Shown: positions 51,278 through 64,000, counted from the first letter of the stretch. The stretch: 64,000 nt of DNA from Inia geoffrensis (GCA_036417435.1 CM070899.1:5275001-5339000), one strand, 5' to 3'. The notes: generated by a model from the letters alone, not told the origin. Made by a program: numbers and translations.

Positions 51278-51900
51278 GGGGGAGGTGGGGGAGTACTGCC
51301 GATGAGGAACAGAGGGAGGTCAGAGAACATTAAAGGCTGAGGGAAGCGCAGACACTGACAAGCCTTAAAACAATAATGATGATGAAAGAGGGGCAAGCGT
51401 GGGTCACAGTAAGTCAGGAGCAGCAACCAGGAGAATAAAAATAGAATTTACAGCTTTCAATTCAATTTAAGAAAATTCAATATACATAATACACTAGAAG
51501 GCAGGGCGGGAGGGAAAAAACAAGGAGAGAAAAGCGTTAAAAATAGAAATACAGAATGAGACAGGAGAAATCAGTGTATTACTCTGGTCACCCAATTTTT
51601 CTGCTTATGTACCTTATAGAAATATTTAGAAAATTATATATCCTGCTGCATATTTTTAAGGCGACATGTATAATTTTTCACAGGAAGTGTAGATGGTTGT
51701 GAAGGATTTAATATTTAGAAACATCATATATGGTATATGTGCACTAAATACGTTAAATTTATAAATGCAATTTAAGATGTAAGCTTAAGTTCTTTCAATT
51801 TATGAAAAAGGTCTGCCATAAAACTTAAATGGCAGAACTTGCTTGCTCTATCAAACCATTTGGCCAAATCAGTTTTACTTTCTATCAGAAAAAGTTTGAC

Positions 51901-52115
51901 TTTTTTTTTTTTTTTTTGGGGGGGGGGGGCACGCGGGCCTCTCACCGCTGTGGCCTCTCCCGTTGCGGAGCGCAGGCTCCGGACGCGCAGGCTGAGCGGC
52001 CACGGCCCACGGGCCCAGCCGCTCCTTGGCACGTGGGATCTTCCCGGACCGGGGCACGAACCCGTGTCCTCTGCATCGGCAGGCGGACTCTCAACCACTG
52101 CGCCACCAGGGAAGC
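51901..52115 (-). repeat. CHR-type SINE, short form (first of four in a row)
   Basis: A reverse short element behind a T run and a run of about 13 G. It ends in caccagggaagc. The left flank agtttgac pairs poorly with the right flank cttgac. Confidence 0.9.
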
Positions 52116-52130
52116 CTTGACTAACTTTTT

Positions 52131-52468
52131 AAAAAAATTAATTAATTAATTATTATTATTTTTTGGCTGAGTTGGGTCTTTGTTGCTGTGCGCGGGCTTC
52201 CTCTAATTGCGGTGAGCAGGGGCTACTCTTCGTTGCGGTGCGCGGGCTTCTATGCGGTGGCTTCTCTTGTTGCGGAGCACAGGCTCTAGGAATGCGGGCT
52301 TCAGTAGTTGTGGCGCGCAGGCTCAGTAGCTGTGGTACGCATGCTGAGTAGTTGTGGCACACGGGCTTAGACGCTCCGCAGCATGTGAGATCTTCCCGAA
52401 CAGGGGCTCGAACCCGTGTCGCCTGCATTAGCAGGCAGATTCTCAACCACTGCGCCACCAGGGAAGCC
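52131..52468 (-). repeat. CHR-type SINE, long form (second of four)
   Basis: A reverse long element bracketed by exact 15-bp duplications cttgactaacttttt at 52116-52130 and 52469-52483. Confidence 0.95.
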
Positions 52469-52483
52469 CTTGACTAACTTTTT

Positions 52484-52843
52484 TCCTTTTTAATACATTT
52501 ATTTATTTTTTTTTTTGGTTGCGTCAGGTCTTTGTTGCTGCGCGCAGGCTTTCTCTAGTTGCAGCGAGCGGGGGCTACTCTTTGTTGCGGTGTGCAGGCT
52601 TCTCATTGCGGTGGCTTCTCTTGTTGCGGGGCATGAGCTCTAGGTGTGCGGGCTTCAGTAGTTGCGGCACACAGGCTCAGTAGTTGCGGCTCACGGGCTC
52701 TAGAGTGTGCAGACTCAATAGTTGTGGCCCACAGGCTTAGTTGCTCCACGGCATATAGGATCTTTCTGGACCAGGGCTCGAACCCGTGTCTCCTGCACTG
52801 GCAGGCGGATTCTTAACCACTGCGCCACCAGGGCAGTCCCGTC
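52484..52843 (-). repeat. CHR-type SINE, long form (third of four)
   Basis: A reverse long element bracketed by cttgactaactttt at 52469 and 52844-52857. It shares one duplication copy with its left neighbour. Confidence 0.94.
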
Positions 52844-52994
52844 CTTGACTAACTTTTGAACTCTAACATGCTTATACACAGCACAGTGAGAGAATTCTTA
52901 ATTTTAGAACAGAGAGCTACACGTATAAGGCACGGCACTTTGCACGAGTTGGCAGCCTAGATGAAATAAGAGCTGTCCTCTTCGGTATTTTCCT

Positions 52995-53387
52995 TCTTTT
53001 TTTTTTTAAACTTATGTTTTTTTTGGCTGCACGGGGTCTTCATTGCTGCACGCGGGTTTCTCTAGTTGTGGTGAGCGGGGGCTACTCTTCATTGCGGTGG
53101 CTTCTCTTGCTGTGGAGCACGGGCTCTAGGCACGTGGGCTTCAGCAGCTGCAGCACGTGGGCTCAAGTAGTTGCGGCAGGCGGGTCCTAAAGCGTGTGGG
53201 CTCCAGTAGTTGTGGCTCACAGGCTTCAGTAGTTGTGGCTCACAGGTTCTAGAGCGCAGGCTCAGTAGCTGTGGCGCACGGGCTTAGCTGCTCCGCGGCA
53301 TGTGGGCTCTCCCCGGACCAGGGCTCGAACCCGTGTCCCCTGCATTGGCAGGCAGATTCTTAACCCACTGTGCCACCAGGGAAGCCC
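52995..53387 (-). repeat. CHR-type SINE, long form (fourth of four)
   Basis: A reverse long element with one extra cagtagttgtggctcacagg module. The flanks tcggtattttc and ctggtattttc are the likely duplication. It is more diverged than the other three. Confidence 0.9.
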
Positions 53388-54509
53388 CTGGTATTTTCTA
53401 CAGATGCTTTCTTTGGTCTGCTCTCAGAAGACTCTCCTTCAAGTCCAATGCATTCTCAAATTATTCCTCTGTTTGGTCTACTGAAGGTTATTATATCCTG
53501 AGGCAATGAATCTTCATAAGATTTGGAAAGGGCAGGCGATATACGCCTCTCTTCCACACAGTGAGAAAAGAGGAATCATGAGAGGTGATGTGAGGAAGGG
53601 GAGCCAGCATAGCACAGGCACAAAGAACTGGGAACTCAGGAAACTTATTCCCTTCAAGCTATCTTTGCCAGTGTAGCCCCAGGAAGTCTTAACACACCCC
53701 CAGGAATGAATGTGCCCCTGTTTGAAGATGGCTGTGCTAATGTAACAGTCATGACCTACCATTAAGTGCGTTAAAATCACTGGTCAACAGACGGGGATTT
53801 GTTGGATTTCATAAAAAATAAGAACCAGAGTTATGGAGTCAACACAAGACAGTTAAAACAAAAGGATACTTCAAGATTGAAAATAAATAAATGGAAAAGT
53901 TATAAGGCAAATATAAAGAGAACATCATTAGCAATTTTAATATCACACAAATACAATTTAAGGAGAAAAACATGATTAAGGATCCAGAGGAATATTAAAT
54001 ACAAAAAAAAATCATGAGCACATATATATGTAATATAGCTTCAACTATGTAAAGTAACCAAAAAATTATGAGGAGAAATAGTTAAATAAACCATCCCAGT
54101 GAAATTTTAGAAACATATGACTTATTAGATCTTTCTTAAAACAGAGAGATACAAAGTAAACAAAGTGGGAGGCATTAGCTCTCCACTCAGCTATTCCTTG
54201 CTTTAAAGTTATATTTGTTTAAAGTTAGAAAACTCAAACTATAGAAAGATATGGAAAGTAAATTAAGGCCCCCTCTCCTCTCCTCTGGTCCTCTCTCCAC
54301 AAAGAGAACCATTGTTCATGCTGGGGAAAATGTTTGTATGGAATAAGGGGTCACAATTTTCATTTATCATGGTCCAGCGCTGCTTCCATTACACCTGCGT
54401 CAGGTATAATGCGGGGATGGGCTAAAATGAGCCCTGCTTTGTAGAGGGACTCGTGCAACTTAGCATCTCAAAAAGGGATGCCAGTGTAACATTCAGGCAC
54501 ACGGAAAAC

Positions 54510-54815
54510 ATCAGGCTAAGGGAGAGATGCCCACCACAAAGAACCACACATCATACAATTCCGTTTATATGAAATGCCCAGAACAGAAAAATCCATAGAG
54601 ACAGAAGTAGATTGGTGGTTGCCAGGGGAAGAGACGGGGGGAAACGGGAAAGGACTGCTAATGGGTACAGAGTTTCCTTGTGGGGTGACGATAACGTTCC
54701 AAAATTCACTGTGGTAACAGTGGCAAAACTGAATATACTTAAACCCCTGAACAGTACACTTGAAGTGGATGAATTTTATGGTATGTAAATTATGTCTGAA
54801 TAAAGCTATGATTAA
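54510..54815 (+). mobile_element. L1 3' UTR fragment
   Basis: The blocks attggtggttgccaggggaa, gtacagagtttccttgtggg and tgaacagtacacttgaagtg match an old L1 3' UTR in sense orientation. Confidence 0.65.
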
Positions 54816-54828
54816 AAACTAACCCCAA

Positions 54829-55079
54829 GGGCTTCCCTGGTGGCGCAGTGGTTGGGAGTCCGCCTGCCGATGCAGGGGACACGGGTTTGTGCCCCGGTCC
54901 GGGAGGATCCCACATGCCGCGGAGCGGCTGGGCCCGTGAGCCAGGGCCGCTGTGCCTGCGCGTCCGGAGCCTGTGCTCCGCAACGGGAGAGGCCACAGCA
55001 GTGAGAGGCCCGCGTACCGCAAAAAAAAACAAAACCAAAACCAAAACCAAAAAAACCCCAAAACAAACAAACAAAAAAC
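54829..55079 (+). repeat. CHR-type SINE, short form with (AAAACC)n tail
   Basis: A near-consensus short element whose tail has become a cctaaaa-free A/C microsatellite (caaaaccaaaaccaaaacc). The flanks share only accccaa. Confidence 0.92.
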
Positions 55080-55589
55080 CCCCAAATGCAGCGAATATAA
55101 TGCTTCCAAAGGGATTATGAATTAGTGGGACTTTGAGATTGTTGCAGAAAACCATTCTGGCTCACATCAGAAACAATACCCAGTAGAAACGACCTCACGC
55201 AGGGTGACAACTCTCAAGTTATTTCAGCCTTCTAGAATACAGAGAATATAAAATGAATCAAGGGGACTTCTGACTAAAAAGACCTCCCCAGAATCCAGCA
55301 GTTGCAGTATATGTGCTCTTTGGCTTCAAGGCAATGCCTATGAACTTGAATTATGCTCAGGCTTCAAGGGAAGCCTACGAACCTAACCCAAGACCAATTC
55401 ATATCTCAAGCTATATGTTGAGTATTCTAATGTTTCCAAGCCTTCTGCCTCCTTTCAGTGATTTCCAATGGTTTTAATGATCATCTGAAGATAGAAGGAC
55501 ACATTAGCTAGTTTTGGTTAACTATAAATCAAATAAATCCAAAGGAACACAATAAGGAGAAACCATTTTTTATCATCCAAACAACTGGA

Positions 55590-56067
55590 GCTTTTTTTTT
55601 GTTTGTTCCTCTGAACTTTTGGTTTGGCTTGGTTTTGGCTTTATTTCATTTCAAAGAATTTAACACCCATATGGATCTGAGTAACCACCACTGCAATCAG
55701 AGGATACAGTTCCATCAACCCCTAAACCTCCTCCACTGTCCCTTAGTGGTCACACGTTCCCTCACCCCCCGCCCCCCGCCTTGCTCTCACTGATCTGTTC
55801 TCTAGATCTATAGTTTTCTTTCATAGAATGGTATACTAATGGAACTCTACGGTATGTAACCTTTTAGGACGCTTCCTTCACTCAGCATAATGCGTCTGAG
55901 GTTCATCCAAGTTACTGTGTTTATTAAATAATTTGGTTCTTTTTTCCTGTTTTGCAGAGTAGTACTCCATTATACGGATATACCATGAATTGTTTATCCA
56001 GTAAGCCGAAGCACATTTGAGTTGTTTACAGTTTTTGGCCGTTATAAATAGAGCCACTGTAAACAGT

Positions 56068-56158
<91 letters not shown>

Positions 56159-56970
56159 ACAGGTTTTTATGTGAATGTAAGTTTTCATTTCTATAAGGTA
56201 AACATCCAGGGTTGAGATTACTGGGTTATATGTTTAACTTTATAAGAAACTGCCAAACTGTTTTCCAGAGTAGCTATACCATTTCTGTTCCTACCAGCGA
56301 TGTAGGAGAGCTGCATCCCCACCAGCATTTGGCATTGTCAGTATTTTCTTTATTTTAGTCTTTCTAGTAAGTGCGTTGTAGTACCTCATTGTAATTTTAA
56401 TTTGCATTTCTCTAATGACTAATGATGCTGTGTATCTTTTCATGTGCTTGTTTGCCATCTGTATATCGTCTTTGGTGAAACGTCTATTCAAGTCTTTTGC
56501 CCATTTTTTAAAAATCAGGCTGTTTTATTACTGTTAAGCTTTGAGAGTTCTCTGTACATTCCGAAGACAAGTCCTTTGGGATGAGCAATTATTTTTTCCA
56601 AGTCTGTCTCTTGCCTTGTCAAAATTATTTTAATTTGATTAAGTCCAATTCATCTCTCTTTTTCTTCTTTTACGGATGGTTGCTTTTGCTGTCATGTCTC
56701 AAACCCTTTGCCTAACCCTAGCTCACGAAGGTTGTCTCCAGATTTCTTCCAGAATTCTTATAGTTTTGTATGTTACATTTAGATTTAGCATCCATCTTGA
56801 GGTAACTTTTGTATAATGTGTGGGGATTAGATCAAAGTTCATTTTGGGGCAGATTAATGTCTAATTGTTCCAACTCCATTTGTTGAAAAGACAATGCTTT
56901 CTCCATTGAATTGCCTTTGCACCTTTGTCAAACATCAGCTGACAAATCTGTATGGACCTATTTTCGGATT
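55590..56970 (-). mobile_element. Antisense L1 fragment, old
   Basis: Reverse L1 motifs appear in order: cttccttcactcagcataat, gtagtactccattatacgga, aactgccaaactgttttcca, ttgtttgccatctgtatatc and catttgttgaaaagacaatg. A CT/AC microsatellite sits inside. Confidence 0.75.
56070..56160. repeat. Compound (TC)n(AC)n microsatellite
   Basis: About 40 nt of CT repeats pass directly into about 50 nt of AC repeats, with one interruption near the end. Confidence 0.97.
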
Positions 56971-57190
56971 TTCCACCCAAGTGTCCAACATGACTCTAAG
57001 TCATCTTGCAAAATCACAGGGCAAGCTTGTTGGTATCGCACACATATCTCAACATCAGAACTCAGAACCTGAATCAGAAACAGTGATTAGGTACTTGACT
57101 CATTTATCTTCGTGCTACATACAGGCTGTGGAGTATGTAACCCATGCCCTCTCCAGGCTGGACCACACATGGAATATTGAGATCAGTTTT

Positions 57191-57396
57191 GTTTTGTTTT
57201 TTTGCGGTATGTGGGCCTCTCACTGCTGTGGCCCCTCCCGTTGCGGAGCACAGGCTCCGGACGCGCAGGCCCAGTGGCCATGGCTCACGGGCCCAGCCGC
57301 TCTGCGGTATGTGGGATCTTCCCGGACCCAGGCACGAACCCGTGTCCCCTGCGTCCGCAGGCGGACTCTCAACCACTGCGCCACCAGGGAAGCCCC
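57191..57396 (-). repeat. CHR-type SINE, short form
   Basis: A reverse short element flanked by gagatcagtttt at 57179 and 57397. Confidence 0.94.
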
Positions 57397-57899
57397 GAGA
57401 TCAGTTTTTGATATTGCAATATGAAAGGTACTGGCTACCTGGAAACATTCTGAGAGGGTGACTAAGATAGTGAGGCAAACGGAAATCATAACACATGAGG
57501 ACTGGCTGAGAAAATTGGGGCTGCCTAGCCTGGAGAGATGAAAGGAAAATGTGAACACTAGCTCTGGACCTATGAAGTGGAGCTCACCGGAAAGACGGAG
57601 TACTTCTTTTATGGGATCTTTAGGGAGATGATTAGGACCAGTGGCTAAACCAGGCACTGTGCTATGTGCTGGGAGCCCAGAGATGGACAAGATACGCTTC
57701 CTGCTTTCAGAAGGGGAAGCCACAGGAAAGACTGTTTTGGTTTGACGTGGGCCATCCAATCAATTTTAAGTGTAACGGACATCTGCTTTATAGGAGACAG
57801 GATTGAATGACTTGTTTGCCTCTGATTTTGAATGGCTGCCAAAGGTGGCCCAACAACTCTATTTTTGAACAAATGACTTGTTTCTGTCTCTGGGTTTAA

Positions 57900-58015
57900 T
57901 GGCCTCAGGAAGAGGCTCAGGTCATGTGAAAGGGATCTGCCCAAGGTCTCAAAACAGTGGCTGCAGAACTGAATTTGTAAACCAAGCCTCCTGATGCTTA
58001 GTCCAGGACTCCTTT
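57900..58015 (-). repeat. MIR relic
   Basis: Reverse MIR blocks are gatctgcccaaggtctcaaa and gctgcagaactgaatttg. Confidence 0.45.
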
Positions 58016-59143
58016 TTACCGCTTGTCAAAATTATTAATCAACACTGTATTTGCTGAAGACTCAGTAACCCGGTGCCTCCTCTTGTATACATAGTGTCTC
58101 CTGGGCTTTTCTGACCCTTTGGGTTTTCAGTCTTGCAAGCTCACTGTCTCAGAGGCCTTTAAAGAGAAGGGAATCCTACATTTGAAATTTCAACACTTTT
58201 TTTCAGTGACAAGATGGGGGAAAAAAATCCTATCAAATCAGACAGGGCTCTTCTGAAGATTTTAGTTCTGCTCTGAGCTGCTTCTGGGTGACCTACTACT
58301 CTAATTAGGCTGGAAGTAGACCTGGCTTTCATGAGATTCAGGCTATGGCTGGAGGAAAAAGTTGTCAAGACTACTCAACATCATCAGTGCCCACAGTGGC
58401 ATCAGAGCATTCCGGGAATTCACTGATCCATTCCATAATTCATTCCATCGAGTAACCATCAACACAGACAAACAAGGAGAACAAACATCACTGAATGATT
58501 TAGTATTAACTAATATACCCAGGACAGGACAAAGCAGAAAAATAGCTAACGCTTCAGTTTATTGCTAGCCCCTTCCTTCCCCAAGCTCCCCAAGCAAGGG
58601 TGTGGGACAGGAGGAAGTCGCCACAGGGCCGAGGCAGACAGTCCCACCTCTTCCTTTCCAATGTGTGCTCAGTTACAGAAGGGAAGAAAGAACCCCAGTC
58701 CTTTCTAGCAGACAGAGTTCTGGTGAGGATCAAAGGAGACGACTGATAGGAAAAGTGAAAAAGCACTGTACTTAAGGGAGAGATTTACTCATTTAACAAG
58801 CATGTGCCGGGCACCTATTAAATGGCATGCACCATGTGAAATTTCATGGATATAAAGTAAAATAAAATATATCCCTGCAGTCCAGACAGTCAGATATAAC
58901 ATTCTGCTGCAAGCACGATGATGGGAAAGTACAGGGTGATGCGAGAGCTCAGGAGAGGTCCATTCCCAGGCTGGGCAGTTAGAAACGACGATTGTGAAGA
59001 TATGGCATGAACAGGGTATTAAGGCAGCAGAAGACGGTACTAGATTTTAGAAAATACCTCACTCTCTTTATTTTATATGATGCATGAGACAATCTGCAAA
59101 AGTGGGCCACGATTTTACTATTACCCTTACTGTACCATAAAGC

Positions 59144-59290
59144 AGTGGCTCCCAACCAGGGAGGTTACTGGCACCTGGCAGGTAAGACCAGGGATGCTGT
59201 AGATACCCCATTAATACAGTGCACAGGGCAGCCTCCCCGACAAAGGGTTACCTGGCCCCAGATGTCGACTGTGCCGATGCTGAGCAGGCC
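59144..59290 (+). mobile_element. MER5A hAT-type DNA transposon
   Basis: It begins with the cagtggctcccaaccaggga terminal repeat and contains cagggatgctgtagata, cagtgcacagggcagcctcc and gtcgactgtgccgatgctga, in the MER5A order. Confidence 0.75.
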
Positions 59291-60379
59291 TGCTGTAAAG
59301 GAGACAGGCCTGCAGAGGAGAAGCGACTCGTCCAAAAGGCCACAGCAAGCGAGTGGAAGGGCCGGAACCTCAACGCCGTTCTCCCGTGACCGAGCACCTC
59401 AGGCAGGTGTCCCAGGTCATAGCCTGTACAGGTGTACACCTGGGCAGCAGAGGGAGAGCATGGACAATGGGCTGGGGCAGGAGCTTGACTGATGCTGGAG
59501 GACAAACCTGAGTCCCAGTATCAGAGCAGCACAGACTTGGAGCAGTGGGAGAGAGGAAGGAGAGAGAAGGGGAGAAAGAAAACAGCAAAGAAGCACGCAG
59601 CTGGCAGAGTCTACTTCTGACTCCTGAGCGCCCTTTAACATTTCTATAGTGATCTGCACTTAACGGAGTGGGTTTCACACTCTCAGTCATCACAACAGCC
59701 TCATCAGCGAGGCGGCAGAGGTGAAGATAAAAATATACTCACATTCTCTGAAGCCCAGAAGGGCGAAATGCTGTACCCCAGGCTCCCTGAGCTTTGCAGA
59801 GAGGCAGGACTCGACGGACAGCACCCTCTCGGGCAGTCGACAGGCGCTGCACTCCAGCCCTGCACCCGCCGCGAGTTTCTCGGCCCCCCTGCGGCCCACG
59901 GAGGTGGGACAGGTGTCTCTGAAAGGGCTCCCTGTGACGGCAAGCACGCACGCCTCCTGGTGATCTGAGGCCCCGAGCAGGGAGGCACTGCAGGCCTGGG
60001 CCGCTCCCTGTTTCGAGATCAGGTGAGCCTGCTGGCTTCTCTGGGCATCACTGCCTGTGCGCACAGTGAGAGAACCACAGATCACCTCTGAGAGCCCTCC
60101 CTGCTCTGAAAACGTAGTCTATGCTATTTTAAAATTCTCTATTCCTGAAGCCAATGATACTGCTTTTAAGTGTGGCCAACAAAAACTGTTATGGGGGAGG
60201 CAGCTGATATAGCTTAGTGCCTTAGCCTACACTGAGAGGAAATATAATTACTTCATTAATGAATTAATTTTCAAAAAAAATGAATCCTTAAAAAAAATCT
60301 CTGTCCAAATATCCTGGCTGCTGTTTCAGGCAGCTTTGCTGATGACGGTTTAGTTCCTGCTCACGCTAACATTTCTCCT

Positions 60380-60680
60380 GTGACTGATGCCCTGACTGGG
60401 CCTCATGGCCTCGGGGACACACAGGGCAGGTGTGATGGTTCGAGCTGGGAGTGGGGAGTCGGGAGACAAGCTACACCTGGTCGGGTCTCAGGGAAACGAG
60501 TTACCTTTCAGGGCCATAATCTCCTCATCTTTAAAATGAGGGACGGGATTAGGAGGCCACCTGCACACAGCCAACACTGTCTCGAACTATTTTAAGTCTC
60601 AACTGGTCTGAGTCTGTTTCTTCATTACCATGCTGCTTGTGATGATTAAATACAACAATGACTGGGGAAGATTCCTGAAA
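60380..60680 (+). repeat. MIR relic
   Basis: A gggccataatctcctcatct block followed by ttaaaatgagggacgggatt gives a sense MIR. Confidence 0.5.
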
Positions 60681-61779
60681 AGTAAAACATTTCACTTGTC
60701 AGAGGGGTGTGGAGCTTAGCACTCCGCTTAATTAATACACGAAAGGCCATGCATATGGATGCCAGTTTACACATGCACAGGAGTCTTCAGCAGCAGTCCT
60801 CAACTAAGGAAGTGCAGCTCACCCGGTGTGTCAGGAAAAGTTCTACAGAAAATTGCATTGCAAGTTATTACTATGAAGTATCAACGTCTGCATGAATTAC
60901 CTTTTTCCCCATCACCAGGATGAATCAAAGTTACCCCAATTGACATTACAATATGATCTTTTTAGCAGACAGGTGGAATCACATTCCATACAACCCTGGG
61001 TGGGCATCCTCTAAGCGAGTACCACCCATCTGACAGTCACTTCCTGGTTTGGGGGACTGTCTTCAACTTCTGCTGAATTCCATTCCAGTTTCATCAGTCT
61101 AGATATAGCTGATGACAGAGTTCATGATTTAAAAATCTAAAAAGACCCTATCAGGCTGGCCTGGAATCTACAAACTAATGTATCTGTTTTTGACACGTGC
61201 CACTAAAATCTTTGCAGGATGACAACAGGCACATAAGTCCACGGAACTCTGCCTCTTCCGGATGCCCACTCACCCAGCACTTCAGTAGAAACTCCTCAAG
61301 GTCGTTGCCTTGAAGTCGTCTACTCGACAGTGACGAGATAGATCCAGCTGCTCCATCTGTCAGGCCCTAAAGGAGGTCACAATCTCCAGCTCTTCACAAA
61401 GCACCCTAGGTCTAAAATTTTAGTAATAGTCAACCTCTATTTTCCACCAATACCAGTCTCTTTTTCAATCTTGAGTTCACAGCCAGGAAATGGTTGCCTA
61501 AGGTCCTGCCCAAACTGATTCAGAACAGACCTCCCTGAGAACCCAGCAAGGGAATATGGAGGGCAGACACACTCTACTTCATCCACCTGTATCTACTGCA
61601 GCACTGTGTCCTCTGGGAAACCGCCACCAAACTGAGCCATCGGGGAGGGATAATGTTTTGGTCATCTCTGCAGCCCCAGGCCCTGACACAGGACTGGATT
61701 CGGGCTGCTGTATAAATGGAGGATTACTGGATGGAGGAAGGCTGACTTGGGAAGTACAGTACATTATAGTGAAACGGCC

Positions 61780-61925
61780 TGACCTTGGCACCAGAAAACC
61801 TAGACAAGCCCAAGCTCTGTCCTTTAGCAGCAGTGGGACTGCAGGCAAATCTCTTTACCTCTCTACCCTTGGCCTATTTCATCACCTGTAACACGAGGTG
61901 ACTGGTCCTTACTCTGCCTAGGACT
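61780..61925 (+). repeat. MIR SINE
   Basis: The order is gcctgaccttggcaccagaa, ggcaaatctctttacctctc and ctatttcatcacctgtaaca. It abuts a CHR SINE. Confidence 0.6.
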
Positions 61926-61987
61926 GATGAGACAGCAAACCTGGAAGCCGTGGGCATTCTACAAAGCAAGTACAAAAGTGACCCGTT

Positions 61988-62198
61988 GGGGCTTCCCTGG
62001 TGGCGCAGTGGTTGGGAGTCCGCCTGCCGATGCGGGGGACGTGGGTTCGTGCCCCGGTCCGGGAGGATCCCACATGCCGCGGAGCGGCTGGGCCTGTGAG
62101 CCACGGCCGCTGAGCCTGTGCGTCCGGAGCCTGTGCTCCGCAGCTGGAGAGGCCACGGCAGTGAGAGGCCCGTGTACCGCAAAAAAAAAAAAAAAAAA
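61988..62198 (+). repeat. CHR-type SINE, short form
   Basis: A near-consensus element with a 23-A tail. Duplications aaaagtgacccgttg and aaaagtgaccagttg differ at one base. Confidence 0.95.
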
Positions 62199-62859
62199 AA
62201 AAAGTGACCAGTTGTTTTTATTTTAAAAAAACCTCTCCTAGCCTGGCATTTGGGGTAGTGACTGTCAATCAGAACTTCTCCTGGGTGCTCCTTGCTCTGC
62301 AAACATGATGGATGCCAGGCTAATCCCACGTGCCAGCATGTTCCCTAAAATCTTAAACTTAGGAGATGCTCATTTTGGGGCACAGGGGAAAGAGCCCTGG
62401 CCCAGGAGGCACGTGACTTGGGCAGCTGGTCCTGGGTTTCCCATCAGGTCTCCTGTCAGTCCCCCAGCAGCCTGGCCAAGTGAGTCCCCCCTCTGGGCCT
62501 CAGTGTCCCTACGAGAAGACAGACGCTCAGATCCTGTCAAAGCTTCCTCCTGCCGCCTCCTGCGTCTCAGGGGTCTCCTTCTTTTCACAGCCCTTCCCCC
62601 ACCCAGGGTGCACAGGCAGCTCTAACTCCACCAACCCCAGGCAGGAGGCTCACCACCCTAGGACGGTATCAACACGCTGGCTGGAATTAGCTACTCTTTC
62701 ATCATCTCTATGCCCAGCTTTTCCTCTAATGGTTTCTATTTTAATTAATGCTACCACAATTTATTTGGCAGGCAATCTGGAATTTCTTTCCTATTCCTCA
62801 ACCAATAATTTGCCAAGAACTGGCAACCCAGATTAAACCTCAGCAGTTCTCACGTGGAC

Positions 62860-63010
62860 TAACTCAGCTCCCTAACTGGCTGCCCTGCCTCTAGCTATAG
62901 CTCCTTCAAACCCAGCTTCCACATACTTAGTTCCAAGAGTAACTGGATAAAATGCAAATCTGACAATGTCGGGTCCTCACACAAAACCCCCCGAAGAAGA
63001 CCCATCTCCT
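62860..63010 (+). mobile_element. L2-like fragment
   Basis: The blocks ctccctaactggctgccctg and ataaaatgcaaatctgacaa match the L2 segment also seen near 37 kb. Confidence 0.5.
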
Positions 63011-64000
63011 GTGGGAAGTGGTGTAAAGCCGGCCCAAGCTTCAATGCTGGGGAGCTTATCCCCAGCACAGTCCAGGCAGTCTCCCACCGGCGGCCACTCT
63101 GGTCGCCCCCGCTGATGTGAAAGGGCTCCCTTTAAGCTCTGTCTCTGGGGGAATTTAGGACTCACCCAGAGGGGCCTATGCATTTAATTACCCCCTCCTC
63201 CAGGTTTGCCTAGGACATGCTTGGACCCCACTACAAGGTCTGTTTCTGGGTCTGTCTGCCACTGTGGGCTCTGGGAGGGCAGGCACCAGGCTCTACTTTA
63301 TCTTCCCCAGCACCTGGCAGCCTGAGAGCGCTCAGCCCACGTTTATTTTCCCATGGCTTTAGCTGACGCTTTCTGGACAGTTCTAACATGGGATTCTGGA
63401 TGGAGGGGTGTTGTTGTGTTTGTGTGTATGTGTGCTGAAGCAAAATCTCTGCGTTTAGGCAATGTTGCATGTCGTAAAGAATTTTTTTAAATAAAAAGCT
63501 CCGTCCGGGGGCAACTGCTGGTACTAGTTCCACGTCTGTTCCTTCCCACCCACCCCCATGCACAGTCAAGTGTGTGGTGAGCCCCCAGCCCCTTCCCTCC
63601 CTCACAAACGGGTGCAGGCGACACACCCCGCTCTACACCGGAGGTGCGCACACTGGCTTCAGGGATCCATAACCCCCTGAAACTGCACATAAAGCTATGG
63701 TTTAAGCATGTTGGACTTTTCCAGGGATTGTGTTAATAACTTCCATTCATGTTTCAAAGGTGCTCCAAATCTCCAAAAAGACTGCCCCCAGCCTGGGGGC
63801 TGCTGCTGAAGCCCCGTCATGGTACGTTCCCCCTGCTCAGGGACCACTGCGCCGACAGACGAGGGGGTTAAAGCAGGCAGCGTGCCCATGGCGCTCGTGT
63901 CAGGAGCAGAGAAATTAGGAGCAACGAGGAGTATCTGGAAGCCTCCAATATCACTGCAGCCTAATACAGAGCAAGGAATACTGCACAAATCTGGAAATTC

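Noticed and set aside
51901..53387. Regularly spaced repeats resembling an array
   Set aside because: The repeat units are whole SINEs with target-site duplications, not CRISPR repeats and spacers. The genome is mammalian.
59145..59492. A 115-codon open frame starting MAPNQGG
   Set aside because: Its beginning is a MER5A DNA transposon, and the rest shows no domain or exon structure.

Overview
This is nuclear DNA from a mammal, almost certainly a cetacean. The main evidence is about twenty tRNA-derived SINEs of the CHR type, which start with a cttccctggtggcgcagtgg-like head carrying pol III A and B boxes and end in an A-rich tail. This family is known from whales, hippos and ruminants. I saw no ruminant BovB/Bov-tA, pig PRE-1 or primate Alu repeats. 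About half of the CHR copies are a short form (about 200 bp) that lacks the middle modules. Short CHR-2 subtypes of this kind are described in cetaceans, and some only in toothed whales, but I cannot settle the subtype by eye.

Only one gene can be supported: EVL (Ena/VASP-like), transcribed from the minus strand. Two consecutive coding exons lie in the window, at 24224-24392 and 12344-12521. They join in frame and encode nearly the whole N-terminal EVH1 domain, the module that docks EVL onto proline-rich FPPPP-type ligands at focal adhesions and leading edges. The window therefore holds part of intron 3 (1-12343), all of intron 2 (12522-24223) and a large piece of intron 1 (24393-64000). The start-codon exon and the proline-rich and EVH2 exons were not identified and probably lie outside. 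I report two unproven first-exon candidates, near 31.37 kb and 39.24 kb. The second has a strong donor in the right phase and sits beside a CpG-dense patch.

The rest is intronic DNA built up by transposons. Intron 3 holds MIR and L2 relics, a solitary LTR-like repeat (2455-3170), an old L1 and two CHR SINEs. Intron 2 holds an apparently inverted (twin-primed) L1 at 13.1-15.5 kb with SINEs inside it, a long antisense L1 block (17.8-20.2 kb) with a younger L1 behind it (20.2-21.1 kb), and a GT/CA satellite ending 27 nt from the exon 2 donor. Intron 1 holds layered insertions: an L1 inside a hAT-like relic (33.2-34.4 kb), an antisense L1 block with three SINEs (41.3-44.2 kb), an LTR interrupted by a Tigger-like element and followed by an L1 (46.6-48.8 kb), four consecutive CHR SINEs of which two used the same target site (51.9-53.4 kb), and more L1 fragments.

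I found no RNA gene, CRISPR array, operon or novel coding system. Most long open frames are translations of SINEs, L1 fragments or simple repeats. The most useful leads are the CA-rich tract beside the EVL exon 2 splice donor, the candidate internal first exons with their CpG clusters, and the nested-insertion histories.
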